This document shows, piece after piece, positions 34,506-43,445 of a stretch of DNA of 64,000 nt. The stretch is from Bacteroidaceae bacterium. GTDB lineage: Bacteria; Bacteroidota; Bacteroidia; Bacteroidales; Bacteroidaceae. Position 1 is the first letter of the stretch; the number at the start of each line of letters is the position of its first letter. Position numbers and translations under genes: made by a program. Where the stretch lies: the NCBI GenBank assembly GCA_017427065.1, contig JAFRTL010000016.1, forward strand, positions 186,001-250,000. The letters run 5' to 3'. The notes under the pieces are model-generated. The model saw only the letters and a program-made list of their open reading frames with translations. It was not told the DNA's origin and did not search any database.

Positions 34506-34835
34506 ATGCATCCATCATTTTCTATAATAATACCGATGTATAATGCAGAATTGTATATAGAAGAAACTATCAACTCTGTATTAAGTCAATCCTATCAAAA
34601 TTTTGAACTACTTATTATCGACGATGGATCTAATGATGCTAGTGTTAGTATATGTGAGAAGATATCGGCAAAAGATGAACGAGTTCGGATAATCAGGGAA
34701 AAAATGGAGGGGTGTCTTCTGCAAGGAATTGCGGAATAGCTAATGCTAAATGGGATATGGATTTTATTTATTGACTCTGATGATATTGTTGAAAATGATT
34801 ATGTTCAGAGTTTAATACCTTTTATGCACAAATAA
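34506..34835 (+). pseudogene. Decayed family 2 glycosyltransferase remnant
   Basis: The frame from 34506 gives a perfect GT2 N-terminus (PSFSIIIPMYNAELYIEETI, IDDGSNDAS) but ends at 34737-34739. Shifting frame at the A-run near 34,700 restores EKNGGVSSARNCGIANAKWD, and a second shift near 34,765 restores LFIDSDDIVENDYVQSLIPF before a stop at 34833. About 110 of some 300 residues remain, with at least two frameshifts and no C-terminal half, so it is not functional. Confidence 0.85.
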
Positions 34836-34857
34836 TCAAATTGGTTGATAAACTTAA

Positions 34858-35661
34858 ATGGATATGATTTCTATTATTACAGTAAACTACAATAATCTTC
34901 CTGGTCTTAAAAAGACTTTAGACAGTATAAAAATCCAAACATGTAAGGATTTTGAGTGGATAGTAATAGATGGTGGATCTACAGATGGAAGCAAAGAATT
35001 GTTGGAAAGAAATAATGAAAGTATTAGCTACTGGGTAAGTGAACCTGATCATGGCATCTATGAGGCTATGAATAAAGGCATCAAGGTGGCAAAAGGGGAT
35101 TATTTTCAGTTCCTGAATTCTGGAGATAGTTTAGCAGATAAAGATATCATTAAAAGATTCTTTGAGAGAATTAATACTGAGGATGTTATCTATGGAAATG
35201 CCATTATTGTGGATCGAGAGGATAATGTGGTAAATCGTTTTCATGCTCCTAAGCTAGTAAGGTTGTCTTATTTCTATTCTCATGCGCTTAATCATCAAGC
35301 TACTTTTTTCAGTAAGAGGTGTTTTGCTAATTACTATTATAATGAAAATAATAGGATAGCATCCGATTTAGAACTATTCATGTATTTATTGTACAATGGG
35401 TTCTCATTCGCTAAATGGAATGAATATGTGGTTAGGTTTGAAAACTCAGGGTTAAGTAGTATTGATACTGGTAATAGCGAATTCCCAGGTATAGTTAATA
35501 GGGTTTTACCAGCAGGTGTCAAGGCTGATTATGACGAGATTATCCAATTCCGTGATGTTGATTTAGCTATCATGATTAAGAAGATAATTAACTCAAATAG
35601 AGTGCTAAGGTATTTGGCAAGGATTGTCCTATATCCCATATATTTGTTTGCAAAGAAATAA
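34858..35661 (+). CDS. Family 2 glycosyltransferase (short, WcaA-like)
   Basis: 267-residue GT2 of the compact type: ISIITVNYNNLPGLKKTLDS, WIVIDGGSTDGSKELL, the acceptor-side motif EPDHGIYEAMNKGIKVAKGDY and NSGDS replacing DSDD, which is normal for this subgroup. The start may be at 34858 or at the ATG two codons later. Its stop ends at 35661, one base before the next ATG. Sugar specificity is unknown. Confidence 0.9.
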   Translation: MDMISIITVNYNNLPGLKKTLDSIKIQTCKDFEWIVIDGGSTDGSKELLERNNESISYWVSEPDHGIYEAMNKGIKVAKGDYFQFLNSGDSLADKDIIKRFFERINTEDVIYGNAIIVDREDNVVNRFHAPKLVRLSYFYSHALNHQATFFSKRCFANYYYNENNRIASDLELFMYLLYNGFSFAKWNEYVVRFENSGLSSIDTGNSEFPGIVNRVLPAGVKADYDEIIQFRDVDLAIMIKKIINSNRVLRYLARIVLYPIYLFAKK

Positions 35662-35662
35662 A

Positions 35663-37417
35663 ATGAAGCGTTTATTAGCTCTAATATACCAGCCTATTGC
35701 TAGGCAGTTTCCTTTTTTTGTTGCGTTCATGCTGCTGATGGGATTTATCCCAATGCTTCAATGGGTTCATGGTCGAATGGTAACCTTTGAAGAAGGAATT
35801 CTGGTCTCAAGACTGATAGGTAATATTGCTATATGGTTTTTGCTGGCTTATTTTTTGGCTGCTATAATGGAACTTTTCAACAAGAGATGGGTAAAAATCC
35901 TTATTTATGGTATTACCTTGATCATGTGTCTGATACAGCAGTTCTTAGTTGCTAACTTTGATACGAAGATTTCTAGTACGATATTGAATCTTGTTGCAGA
36001 AACAAATCAGCGAGAGTCAAGTGAATTCCTAAATGCATTTCTATTTTCAATCACTAGTGTAAATGTATATTTACAGTTCCTTCTTTACATTGTTTTAATA
36101 GTAATTGCAGAAAAGATTTATTCGATACTTTATAGGAAGTTCTGTATTAGTAGTTTTATTAAAGTACCTGTGCTAGTTTTGGCTTTAGGACTATTAGTCT
36201 ATGGCGTGTATTCAACAAAGATATATGCCCAAACTTTTAAAGGTCAATATACAGGAAGAATGGATAAACCGAATGATCCTTTTTCTTGTACTTGGTTCTC
36301 TGTGTGCGAGTTGAAGGTGGAAAGAAGTCGTACAAATACCGTTGTAGATATTACCGCATCTATGGAACAACCTTCTATTTCTCCAAGTATTGATGATAGT
36401 TTGAATATCGTCTTGGTGATAGGTGAATCATATATTAAGCAGCATGCCCAATTATATGGTTATTATCTGAATACGACACCATTCATGAATAGTGAACAGG
36501 AAAAAGGTAACTTAATAGTTTTTAATGATGTTGTAACTCCCGCTAATAATACCACTGTTGTCTTAAAAAACATGTTGTGTTGTAATGATGTCGGGAATGG
36601 GGAAGCATGGTACAACTCACCTTTTTTCCCTGCCATCTTTAAGAGGGCTGGCTATAATGTGTTACTATGGGACAATCAATTGACACTTGATGTCAACACC
36701 TCTGGTTTCTTTGGTGTTAAGAATTTCCTATATGATGACAGACTACTTGAATTAGGATTCACGGATAGAAATGACAAAGGATTTGATTTGGATGGAGAAT
36801 TAGTGGAATCTTTCAAGTCAGACACATCTAAACCCACAGGGGCACATAACTTGATATTGTTCCATTTGCAAGGTCAGCATATCGATGCTTCTACTCGTTT
36901 CCCACATACGGCTGAGTTTACTAAGTTCAGTGCAGATAGTATTCAAAGAAATGAAAAATACCTGACACAAGAGAAGAAATATAGAATTGCAGACTATGAC
37001 AATGCAACGTATTATAACGACTGGGTTATCAAGCAAATTATTGATATCTACAGAAACAGCAATACAGTTCTAATCTATTTCTCCGACCATGGGGATGAGG
37101 TTTATGATTACCGTGACCAGTTTGGTCGGGAGTTTGGAACACTCACACCGAATAAACTTCGTTATCAGTTTGAAGTACCCTTTATGGTATGGTGTTCGGA
37201 TTTTTATAAAGAGCGTCATCCTGAGATCGTTGAATCGCTATCTATGTCGGTCAATAAACCTTTTATGATTGATAAGTTGTGTCATATGCTATTTCATATA
37301 GGTGGAATACAAACATCGTATTATAAGGCTGCTGCAGATCTTCTGAATAATAATTACAAGCCAGGGAGAAGAATTGTAAACACGGTTTATGATTATGACC
37401 GAATAATGGCAGAATAG
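35663..37417 (+). CDS. Phosphoethanolamine transferase-like sulfatase-fold membrane protein
   Basis: 584-residue protein with about five N-terminal membrane segments (to about residue 185) and a periplasmic sulfatase-fold domain. Active-site features are VIGESY (metal-binding Glu), the nucleophile Thr in NNTTVVLKNML, LFHLQGQHIDA and YFSDHGDEVYD, as in EptA/CptA-type enzymes that move phosphoethanolamine from phosphatidylethanolamine to lipid A or glycans. In this locus the exopolymer is a likely acceptor, but lipid A cannot be excluded. The start at 35663 (MKRLLALI) is preferred to an upstream ATG overlapping the GT2 gene. Confidence 0.85.
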   Translation: MKRLLALIYQPIARQFPFFVAFMLLMGFIPMLQWVHGRMVTFEEGILVSRLIGNIAIWFLLAYFLAAIMELFNKRWVKILIYGITLIMCLIQQFLVANFDTKISSTILNLVAETNQRESSEFLNAFLFSITSVNVYLQFLLYIVLIVIAEKIYSILYRKFCISSFIKVPVLVLALGLLVYGVYSTKIYAQTFKGQYTGRMDKPNDPFSCTWFSVCELKVERSRTNTVVDITASMEQPSISPSIDDSLNIVLVIGESYIKQHAQLYGYYLNTTPFMNSEQEKGNLIVFNDVVTPANNTTVVLKNMLCCNDVGNGEAWYNSPFFPAIFKRAGYNVLLWDNQLTLDVNTSGFFGVKNFLYDDRLLELGFTDRNDKGFDLDGELVESFKSDTSKPTGAHNLILFHLQGQHIDASTRFPHTAEFTKFSADSIQRNEKYLTQEKKYRIADYDNATYYNDWVIKQIIDIYRNSNTVLIYFSDHGDEVYDYRDQFGREFGTLTPNKLRYQFEVPFMVWCSDFYKERHPEIVESLSMSVNKPFMIDKLCHMLFHIGGIQTSYYKAAADLLNNNYKPGRRIVNTVYDYDRIMAE

Positions 37418-37421
37418 GGAT

Positions 37422-38546
37422 ATGGAAAGAATAAAGTGGGTAGATAACTTGAAAGGTTTTATACTTTTATTAGTATGTATAGGGCATGTGCACTTTAAAG
37501 GTGGGCCTTTTGCTGAAATCCATGTAATGAGTGAACCTTTTTGGATGCCTGGTTTCTTCTTTCTTTCCGGCTATCTCTTTAGCGATAAAAAATATCAGGA
37601 CTTCGGTTCATATTTAAAATCCAAAAGTCGTTCTCTACTTATCCCCTATTTTTGCTTGTCAGTATTATTTTCATTTATAGATATTCGTCTATACAATGTC
37701 TCTTTGATTCCATATCACCTCTATACTGATTATCCTATATTGACTTATTTGGGTGTTCCGGAGACCATAAGTAATAGCTTGCAATATCTATACCTTGAGG
37801 CTGTGAACATCTTTGTAGCTGGAACCTCTACGCCCATAACTACTCCATTATGGTTTGTCATTGTATTGTTCTGGGCTAGTTTACTACTCTATCTTGTACA
37901 TAAACTCTCTAGTTGTCTAGGGGGAGGTAAATATACCAAAATCATTCTCTTCCTCTATGCATGTATTATGCTGGGATTAGGATGGGTGTTTAGTAGAAGA
38001 GATTTATTCCTTCCGTGGAATTTACATGTAGCATGCACAGCATCTTTTTTCGTTTCCATTGGTTACATTACAAAAGATCTTATTAAAAACAAATTAGTTC
38101 AATTGCCTTCATGGCTATTGGCATGTGGGCTGGTTTGCCTATCCTTACTCTATCTTTATGGTATTAATATCAACGGGGCATACCATATATACACCAATAC
38201 ATTAGGTGGTAGTCTTTACGGTTTTATTATATCGTCCTTGTCTGGTATATCGATGATGATTGTTTTATTTATCCTTTTATCAAGGATACCAAAGAATTCC
38301 ATAATCGGAGGTATATTCCGAAATATAGCAAGAAACGCTTTAATCTTCCTTGCTGTGCATTACTGGGTAATTATTACATGCGATGTGGTCTTCCACGAGT
38401 ATGCTCATAGCATGGCATATAAATATGCTGTACTAGTTGCTGCAATTGTTATTTCTTTCCTTTCTTTCCCACTGTTTAGGAACAAATTGTACAAATTGCT
38501 AGGAAAAGAAAAAATATCTGTGAAAGAGAGTCTTTCTTTAAAGTAA
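37422..38546 (+). CDS. Acyltransferase family 3 (fucose 4-O-acetylase-like) membrane protein
   Basis: 374-residue integral membrane protein with about ten hydrophobic segments. The first contains the conserved His in LVCIGHVHF, and MSEPFWMPGFFFLSGYLF is typical of YeaK/WcaF-like Acyl_transf_3 enzymes. It presumably O-acetylates a sugar of the polymer. It lies 4 bp after the phosphoethanolamine transferase gene. It is the first of four members in the window and does not closely resemble the others. Confidence 0.86.
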   Translation: MERIKWVDNLKGFILLLVCIGHVHFKGGPFAEIHVMSEPFWMPGFFFLSGYLFSDKKYQDFGSYLKSKSRSLLIPYFCLSVLFSFIDIRLYNVSLIPYHLYTDYPILTYLGVPETISNSLQYLYLEAVNIFVAGTSTPITTPLWFVIVLFWASLLLYLVHKLSSCLGGGKYTKIILFLYACIMLGLGWVFSRRDLFLPWNLHVACTASFFVSIGYITKDLIKNKLVQLPSWLLACGLVCLSLLYLYGININGAYHIYTNTLGGSLYGFIISSLSGISMMIVLFILLSRIPKNSIIGGIFRNIARNALIFLAVHYWVIITCDVVFHEYAHSMAYKYAVLVAAIVISFLSFPLFRNKLYKLLGKEKISVKESLSLK

Positions 38547-38553
38547 AGAGTCT

Positions 38554-39720
38554 ATGAAGAAAATATTCTTTTTAGCCAATTCCATGAACGTGGGTGGAGT
38601 GGAAAAAGCCTTTCTGGGCTTGCTTTCTGCTATTCCACTAGATAAATATGAAGTTCATTTGGGACTGATTAATAAGAAAGGTGGTTTTCTAGATTATTTA
38701 CCTAAAGAGGTAAAGATTCATGAAATAGCTGTTTATCAGAAATATTGGCGACTGATTAATGATCCTCCTCTTCAATATATTAAAGAGTTCATACTGAAGG
38801 GGAATATTATAGATGCATTGGTACATCTATTCCTCTATATCCAGTTTAAGCTTTCAGGGAATAGATATTGGTTCTATAAATACCTGTTGCGTAACGAACC
38901 AATGATGGCGGAGAAATTTGACCTTGCAGTCGCATTTGCTAGTCCCTTTAGCACGATAGACTACTATGTCTGTGAAAAAGTCAATGCTCCTATAAAGTGT
39001 GGATGGATACATTTTGATGTTTCAAAATTTGGCATAGACAAGGGAATGACTTCCCAACTTTATATAAACTTTCAAAAGATATTTATTGTTTCTGAAACGG
39101 CTAAAGAGATATTTGATAGTATATTCCCTCAGTTTAAGAGCAAAACAGAAGTGTTTTATAATATCTTGTCTCCAGATCAGGTCATTCGTTTAGCAGATAG
39201 CGGAGATAGCTTTATTGATAATTATAAAGGCAAACGCATTCTGACTGTCGGGCGTATTTCTGAAGAGAAAGGGCAACGGGTGGCTATAGAAGCTTTGAAA
39301 ATCCTTTTGAATAAGGGTGTCGATGTGAAATGGTATTATGTAGGTGATGGTAAGGATAGGAGTTATTGTGAGACATTGGCAGAGAACCTTGGCATAAGTG
39401 ATAATGTGGTATTTCTAGGTACGCAGACAAATCCTTATGGTTTTATGAAAGATTGTGATCTCTATATGCAACCTTCCCGTCATGAAGGTTTTTGTATTAC
39501 ATTGGCAGAAGCGTTATGTTTCTCTAAACCTATAGTTGCAACTAACTTTACAGGTGCTAAGGAGCAGCTGCAGCATAGACCGAATGGTGTTGTAACAGGC
39601 ATGTCTGCTGAAGAAATCTCTGAGGGCGTTATCATTGCTCTAGAAAAAGGGCAATTAAAGAACATGGAGAAACCTCTATTAAGAAATGATATTTCAAAAT
39701 TGTTGAACTTACTGCAATGA
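38554..39720 (+). CDS. Family 4 glycosyltransferase
   Basis: 388-residue GT-B transferase. The N-terminal domain starts with FLANSMNVGGVEKAFLGLL; the C-terminal donor domain has ILTVGRISEEKGQ, YYVGDGKDR, VVFLGTQTNPYGFM and the EX7E motif EGFCITLAE. It is retaining by family. Related in layout to the genes at 42262 and 43446. It overlaps the next GT2 gene by 4 nt. Confidence 0.92.
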   Translation: MKKIFFLANSMNVGGVEKAFLGLLSAIPLDKYEVHLGLINKKGGFLDYLPKEVKIHEIAVYQKYWRLINDPPLQYIKEFILKGNIIDALVHLFLYIQFKLSGNRYWFYKYLLRNEPMMAEKFDLAVAFASPFSTIDYYVCEKVNAPIKCGWIHFDVSKFGIDKGMTSQLYINFQKIFIVSETAKEIFDSIFPQFKSKTEVFYNILSPDQVIRLADSGDSFIDNYKGKRILTVGRISEEKGQRVAIEALKILLNKGVDVKWYYVGDGKDRSYCETLAENLGISDNVVFLGTQTNPYGFMKDCDLYMQPSRHEGFCITLAEALCFSKPIVATNFTGAKEQLQHRPNGVVTGMSAEEISEGVIIALEKGQLKNMEKPLLRNDISKLLNLLQ

Positions 39721-40718
39721 TCTCCATCATCCTTCCTATTTACAATGTGCAATCCTATCTCAGGCAATGTCTGGATAGTTTATTTGGTCAATATGATGCT
39801 TCCCTGATGGAAGTCATATTGGTCAATGATGGCTCTACAGATGGAAGCTTGGATATTTGTGAGGAATATAAGCTGAAATATCCAGAGATTATAATTGTAA
39901 ATAAAGAAAATGGGGGTTTGTCTGATGCCCGTAACGCTGGATTAGCGGTAGCTACTGGAGAGTATTGCTATTTCTTAGATAGTGATGATTGGTTGGCTCT
40001 AAATGCTATAAAGAAACTTTACGACTTTGCTGAAGAGCATAATTGTGAAGTCGTGCAAGGCGGTTTCTATTATGCTTACGATACTTACTTGCTATACGAT
40101 AATCGTTGGATAGATGAGAAGACAGAGCCTTTTGTACTGGCAAAGGTGGAGGCTATGAAGGAATTGCTGAAACAGCAGTATGTGAAGAACTTTGCATGGG
40201 GAAAGCTTTATAAAACAGAGATTGTAAAGAAACATCTGTTTAAGAAAGGGGCTTATTTCGAGGATTCTTTCTGGCAACATCTCATCATACATGAAGTAAA
40301 CCAATATGGGGTAATACCAACACCTCTATATTATTATCGTCAGCGCAGTAGTGGTATATCTGGTGGCTTTTCTCTGAAGAATCTGGATTTATTGAAAGGC
40401 AATGAGGAGAGATTGGCGTTTATACGGCAAGAGTATCCTGGATTGATAGATTTAATGGCAGCATCATTCTGGAAGTTATCATTCCAATTTCAGGAGATTG
40501 CAAAGGCACATCATGATGTGCATGTGAGGGATGCTTTTACTCAGTTCTGGAATCGCATTAATTCTCAGTATAAAGTGTTGTTTGATGAAGCGTTGGGTAA
40601 TGATACGTTATATAGACTGAGTCGTCAATCTAAGTTCTTGACAAAAGCTTATTTGTTTTCAAAGAGGGTGCAAGAACATTTTTTTGGTAAGAGTTTGAAA
40701 AGAATTGAATTGTCATGA
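39717..40718 (+). CDS. Family 2 glycosyltransferase
   Basis: 333-residue GT2 with ISIILPIYNVQSYLRQCLDS, LVNDGSTDGSLDICEE, NGGLSDARNAG and DSDD (88-91). A C-terminal helical part of about 130 residues carries the acceptor site. ATGA overlap with the GT4 gene before it and with the TagB/F-like gene after it makes a tightly coupled group of three. Confidence 0.92.
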   Translation: MISIILPIYNVQSYLRQCLDSLFGQYDASLMEVILVNDGSTDGSLDICEEYKLKYPEIIIVNKENGGLSDARNAGLAVATGEYCYFLDSDDWLALNAIKKLYDFAEEHNCEVVQGGFYYAYDTYLLYDNRWIDEKTEPFVLAKVEAMKELLKQQYVKNFAWGKLYKTEIVKKHLFKKGAYFEDSFWQHLIIHEVNQYGVIPTPLYYYRQRSSGISGGFSLKNLDLLKGNEERLAFIRQEYPGLIDLMAASFWKLSFQFQEIAKAHHDVHVRDAFTQFWNRINSQYKVLFDEALGNDTLYRLSRQSKFLTKAYLFSKRVQEHFFGKSLKRIELS

Positions 40719-41830
40719 GTGAGTGGATATATAGGTTTTTACAGACATTGTTTTCTCTTCTGCCTATTCAGAAAAAGAAAATATTCTTCCTTAGCTATTA
40801 CGGAAGTCAGTATGGCTGTAATCCCAAATACCTGAGTGAGTATATCGTAAATTATCACAAAGATTGGCAGGTGGTATGGGGCTTTGTGCATCCAGATAAG
40901 TATCATATACAGGGCATCCGGAAAGTGCGCTATTTATCTTGGCACTTTTTTTATGAGTTATGCACCAGTCAGGTATTTGTCACTAATTATCGCATGCCTT
41001 TGTTTTATCAAAAACGAGCTGGGCAACTGTATGTGCAGACATGGCATAGTTCCTTACGCTTGAAAATGATAGAAAAGGATGCTGAGCAGACATTACCACC
41101 TCACTATGTAGAGATGGCAAAGGTAGATTCCAAGCGAACAGATATATTACTTTCTGGATGTCAGTATAGTACGGAGATTTTTAAGCGGTCTTTTTGGTAT
41201 GATGGACCGATTGTCCCGACTGGAACTCCGCGCGAGGATCTGTTGTTTCATGAAGAGGGTAGGGAAAGTATTAAACGAAAACTGAATGTCTCGGAAGATT
41301 GTCAGTTGGTGCTCTATGCACCAACTTTCCGAAAAGACAATTCTCTCCGCTACTATGACATTGATTTCAGGAAACTAGTTCAGACCTTGGAGGAAACAAG
41401 TGGTGGCCAGTGGAAGGTACTTCTACGCCTGCATCCCCATCTGCGTGATTTCTCTAAAGAACTATGTAAGGAAACGTGTGTAATAGATGCCACGGCTTAT
41501 GATGATATACAAGAGTTGCTGAAGGTAGCTGATATGGTGATATCAGACTATTCCAGTTTGATTTTTGATTTCGCATTGACTAAGCGTCCTTGTTTGCTCT
41601 ACGTGCCAGACTTGGAAGAATATACCAAGAAAGATAGACAGCTCTATTTCGATGTGGAGCAGTTGCCTTTCCCTATCAGTCTTTCCAATGAGCAGTTATT
41701 GCATCAAATAGCGAATTTTGATGAAGTGAAGTATAAGCAAGATATACAAGATTTCTTAGAAACAATAGGCTCTTATGAAACTGGGCATGCTTCTGAGAAT
41801 GTATTTAATCAGATTATTTCTTATTTGTAA
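40715..41830 (+). CDS. CDP-glycerol glycerophosphotransferase-like protein (TagB/F family)
   Basis: 371-residue GT-B fold enzyme of PF04464, which moves glycerol-phosphate (or ribitol-phosphate) from CDP-alditol to a glycan. Family landmarks: TWHSSLRLK (usually TWHG), GTPREDLL, YAPTFRKD, LLRLHPHL, and DYSSLIFDFALTKRPCLLY with DLEEYTKKDRQLYFD. The gene just downstream encodes a glycerol-3-phosphate cytidylyltransferase-like enzyme, which would make the donor. This points to glycerol phosphate as part of the polymer. A second distant family member lies at 52483. Confidence 0.9.
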   Translation: MSEWIYRFLQTLFSLLPIQKKKIFFLSYYGSQYGCNPKYLSEYIVNYHKDWQVVWGFVHPDKYHIQGIRKVRYLSWHFFYELCTSQVFVTNYRMPLFYQKRAGQLYVQTWHSSLRLKMIEKDAEQTLPPHYVEMAKVDSKRTDILLSGCQYSTEIFKRSFWYDGPIVPTGTPREDLLFHEEGRESIKRKLNVSEDCQLVLYAPTFRKDNSLRYYDIDFRKLVQTLEETSGGQWKVLLRLHPHLRDFSKELCKETCVIDATAYDDIQELLKVADMVISDYSSLIFDFALTKRPCLLYVPDLEEYTKKDRQLYFDVEQLPFPISLSNEQLLHQIANFDEVKYKQDIQDFLETIGSYETGHASENVFNQIISYL

Positions 41831-41836
41831 AAATGG

Positions 41837-42259
41837 ATGGAAAAGAAAATTGTAGGCTATACAACAGGTGTTTTTGATATGTTTCATATCGGTCACCTAA
41901 ATATATTAAGACGTGCTAGGGAGAAATGTGACTACCTGATTGTTGGCGTGAGCACCGATGAACTATGCTTGTCTTATAAGCATAAAGCACCGATAGTGCC
42001 ATACGAGGAGCGTAAAGCGATTGTAGAGGCAATCAAATATGTAGATGAGGTAGTACCTCAGGTAGATCGTGACAAATTTGGCGCTTGGGAGAAATATCAT
42101 TTTGATGTGATGTTCGTCGGAGATGATTGGAAAGGTTCACCCTTGTTTTCTGCTTTGGAGAAACGCTTCAAGGAAGTTGGCGTAAGCATCGTGTATTTCC
42201 CTTATACCACAGGTACTTCATCAACGGTTCTTCGTGAGAAACTGGATAAGATTAAGTAA
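41837..42259 (+). CDS. tagD: Glycerol-3-phosphate cytidylyltransferase-like protein
   Basis: 140-residue nucleotidyltransferase: YTTGVFDMFHIGHLNILRRA carries the HxGH motif, VPYEERKAIVEAIKYVDEV is the usual helix, and YTTGTSSTVLREK replaces the RTSGISTT motif near the C-terminus. It would make CDP-glycerol from CTP and glycerol-3-phosphate for the adjacent TagB/F-like transferase. An ATG four bases upstream is out of frame. Length (about 130-140) fits TagD. The gene name is by similarity; CDP-glycerol rather than another CDP-alcohol is likely. Confidence 0.88.
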   Translation: MEKKIVGYTTGVFDMFHIGHLNILRRAREKCDYLIVGVSTDELCLSYKHKAPIVPYEERKAIVEAIKYVDEVVPQVDRDKFGAWEKYHFDVMFVGDDWKGSPLFSALEKRFKEVGVSIVYFPYTTGTSSTVLREKLDKIK

Positions 42260-42261
42260 AG

Positions 42262-43443
42262 ATGAAGAAGAAGTTGTTGTTTGTCATCGAGTCATTAGTG
42301 GCAGCGGGTGCCGAGAAGAGTCTTGTCACTTTCTTGTCTTTGCTTGACTATGACAAGTATGAGGTAGATCTGCAGCTGTTCAGTTATGGAGGTGAGTTTG
42401 AGCGTTATCTCCCCAAGGAGGTGAACTTACTCCCTCCCTTGGACTATACCCAGTTCTTGAATAAAGGAGTGCTGGCGCAGTTGATGACACTCGACTTCAA
42501 AAAGATTATCGCTCGATGGAACTATTCTTGGGCTATTCGTCGAACGAAAACTTACCACATGGATAAAGCTCGTCTTTATTGGAAGTATGTCTCTGCTTGT
42601 ATCCCTCAGACTGAAAAGAAGTATGATGTGGCCATTGGCTATGCGCAGGGCCTCCCTACATTCTATGTGGTAGATAAAGCACAAGCTGATGTACGTTTAT
42701 CTTGGGTGAATGTGAGCTATCGTTTGCAAGGGATCAATAAGGAGTTTCAGCGACAGTTCTATCAGAAGATAGATCATATAGTGACAGTTTCAGATTCTGC
42801 ATTTGAGGTGTTTAAGGAAGTTTATCCTGAGTATGCCCATAAGATGTCTGTTATTTGGGATATGCAAGATCCAGCTTTCATGCAGCGTATGGCAGAAGAG
42901 AAACCAGAAAGAGAACTAGATGCATCTGTCCCTTGCTTATTAACCATTGCTCGTCTGAACAAGCCTCAGAAAGGGTATGATATTTCTTTGGAGGCATGTA
43001 AGATTCTTCGAGATAGAGGTCTGAAGTTCAAATGGTATGCTATAGGTAGAGGAACTTATCGAGAGGAAATGGAAGAGTACATACAGGCTAATAATCTGCA
43101 AGATACCTTTGTATTATTGGGTACCACCCCAAATCCATATCCATATATCAAGGCATGTACTATCTATGTGCAGACTTCCCGTCACGAAGGTTATGGATTG
43201 TCTATAGCAGAAGCTAGAATTTTGAATAAGCCAGTGGTAACTACCGAATTCGATGCAGTGTATAATCAAATGGTACCTGAAAAGAATGGATTAGTGGTAA
43301 AACAAGATTCTATAGCTGTAGCAGATGCCATCGAGCGATTATTGACGGACAAAGAATTGTATCAATCCATTGTTGCCTATCAGCAGCAAGAGAAGAAAGG
43401 TAATACGGAAGAGATTCTGAAATTCTATCGCTTGATTGAATAA
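42262..43443 (+). CDS. Family 4 glycosyltransferase
   Basis: 393 residues: FVIESLVAAGAEKSLVTFLSLLDYDKYEVDL, YLPKEVNLLPPLDY, LLTIARLNKPQKGYDIS, VLLGTTPNPYPYIKAC and the EX7E motif EGYGLSIAE. It is close in plan to the next gene, indicating an old tandem duplication, and serves as the reference showing the extra residues in that gene. Retaining GT-B family; donor unknown. Confidence 0.92.
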   Translation: MKKKLLFVIESLVAAGAEKSLVTFLSLLDYDKYEVDLQLFSYGGEFERYLPKEVNLLPPLDYTQFLNKGVLAQLMTLDFKKIIARWNYSWAIRRTKTYHMDKARLYWKYVSACIPQTEKKYDVAIGYAQGLPTFYVVDKAQADVRLSWVNVSYRLQGINKEFQRQFYQKIDHIVTVSDSAFEVFKEVYPEYAHKMSVIWDMQDPAFMQRMAEEKPERELDASVPCLLTIARLNKPQKGYDISLEACKILRDRGLKFKWYAIGRGTYREEMEEYIQANNLQDTFVLLGTTPNPYPYIKACTIYVQTSRHEGYGLSIAEARILNKPVVTTEFDAVYNQMVPEKNGLVVKQDSIAVADAIERLLTDKELYQSIVAYQQQEKKGNTEEILKFYRLIE

Positions 43444-43445
43444 TA

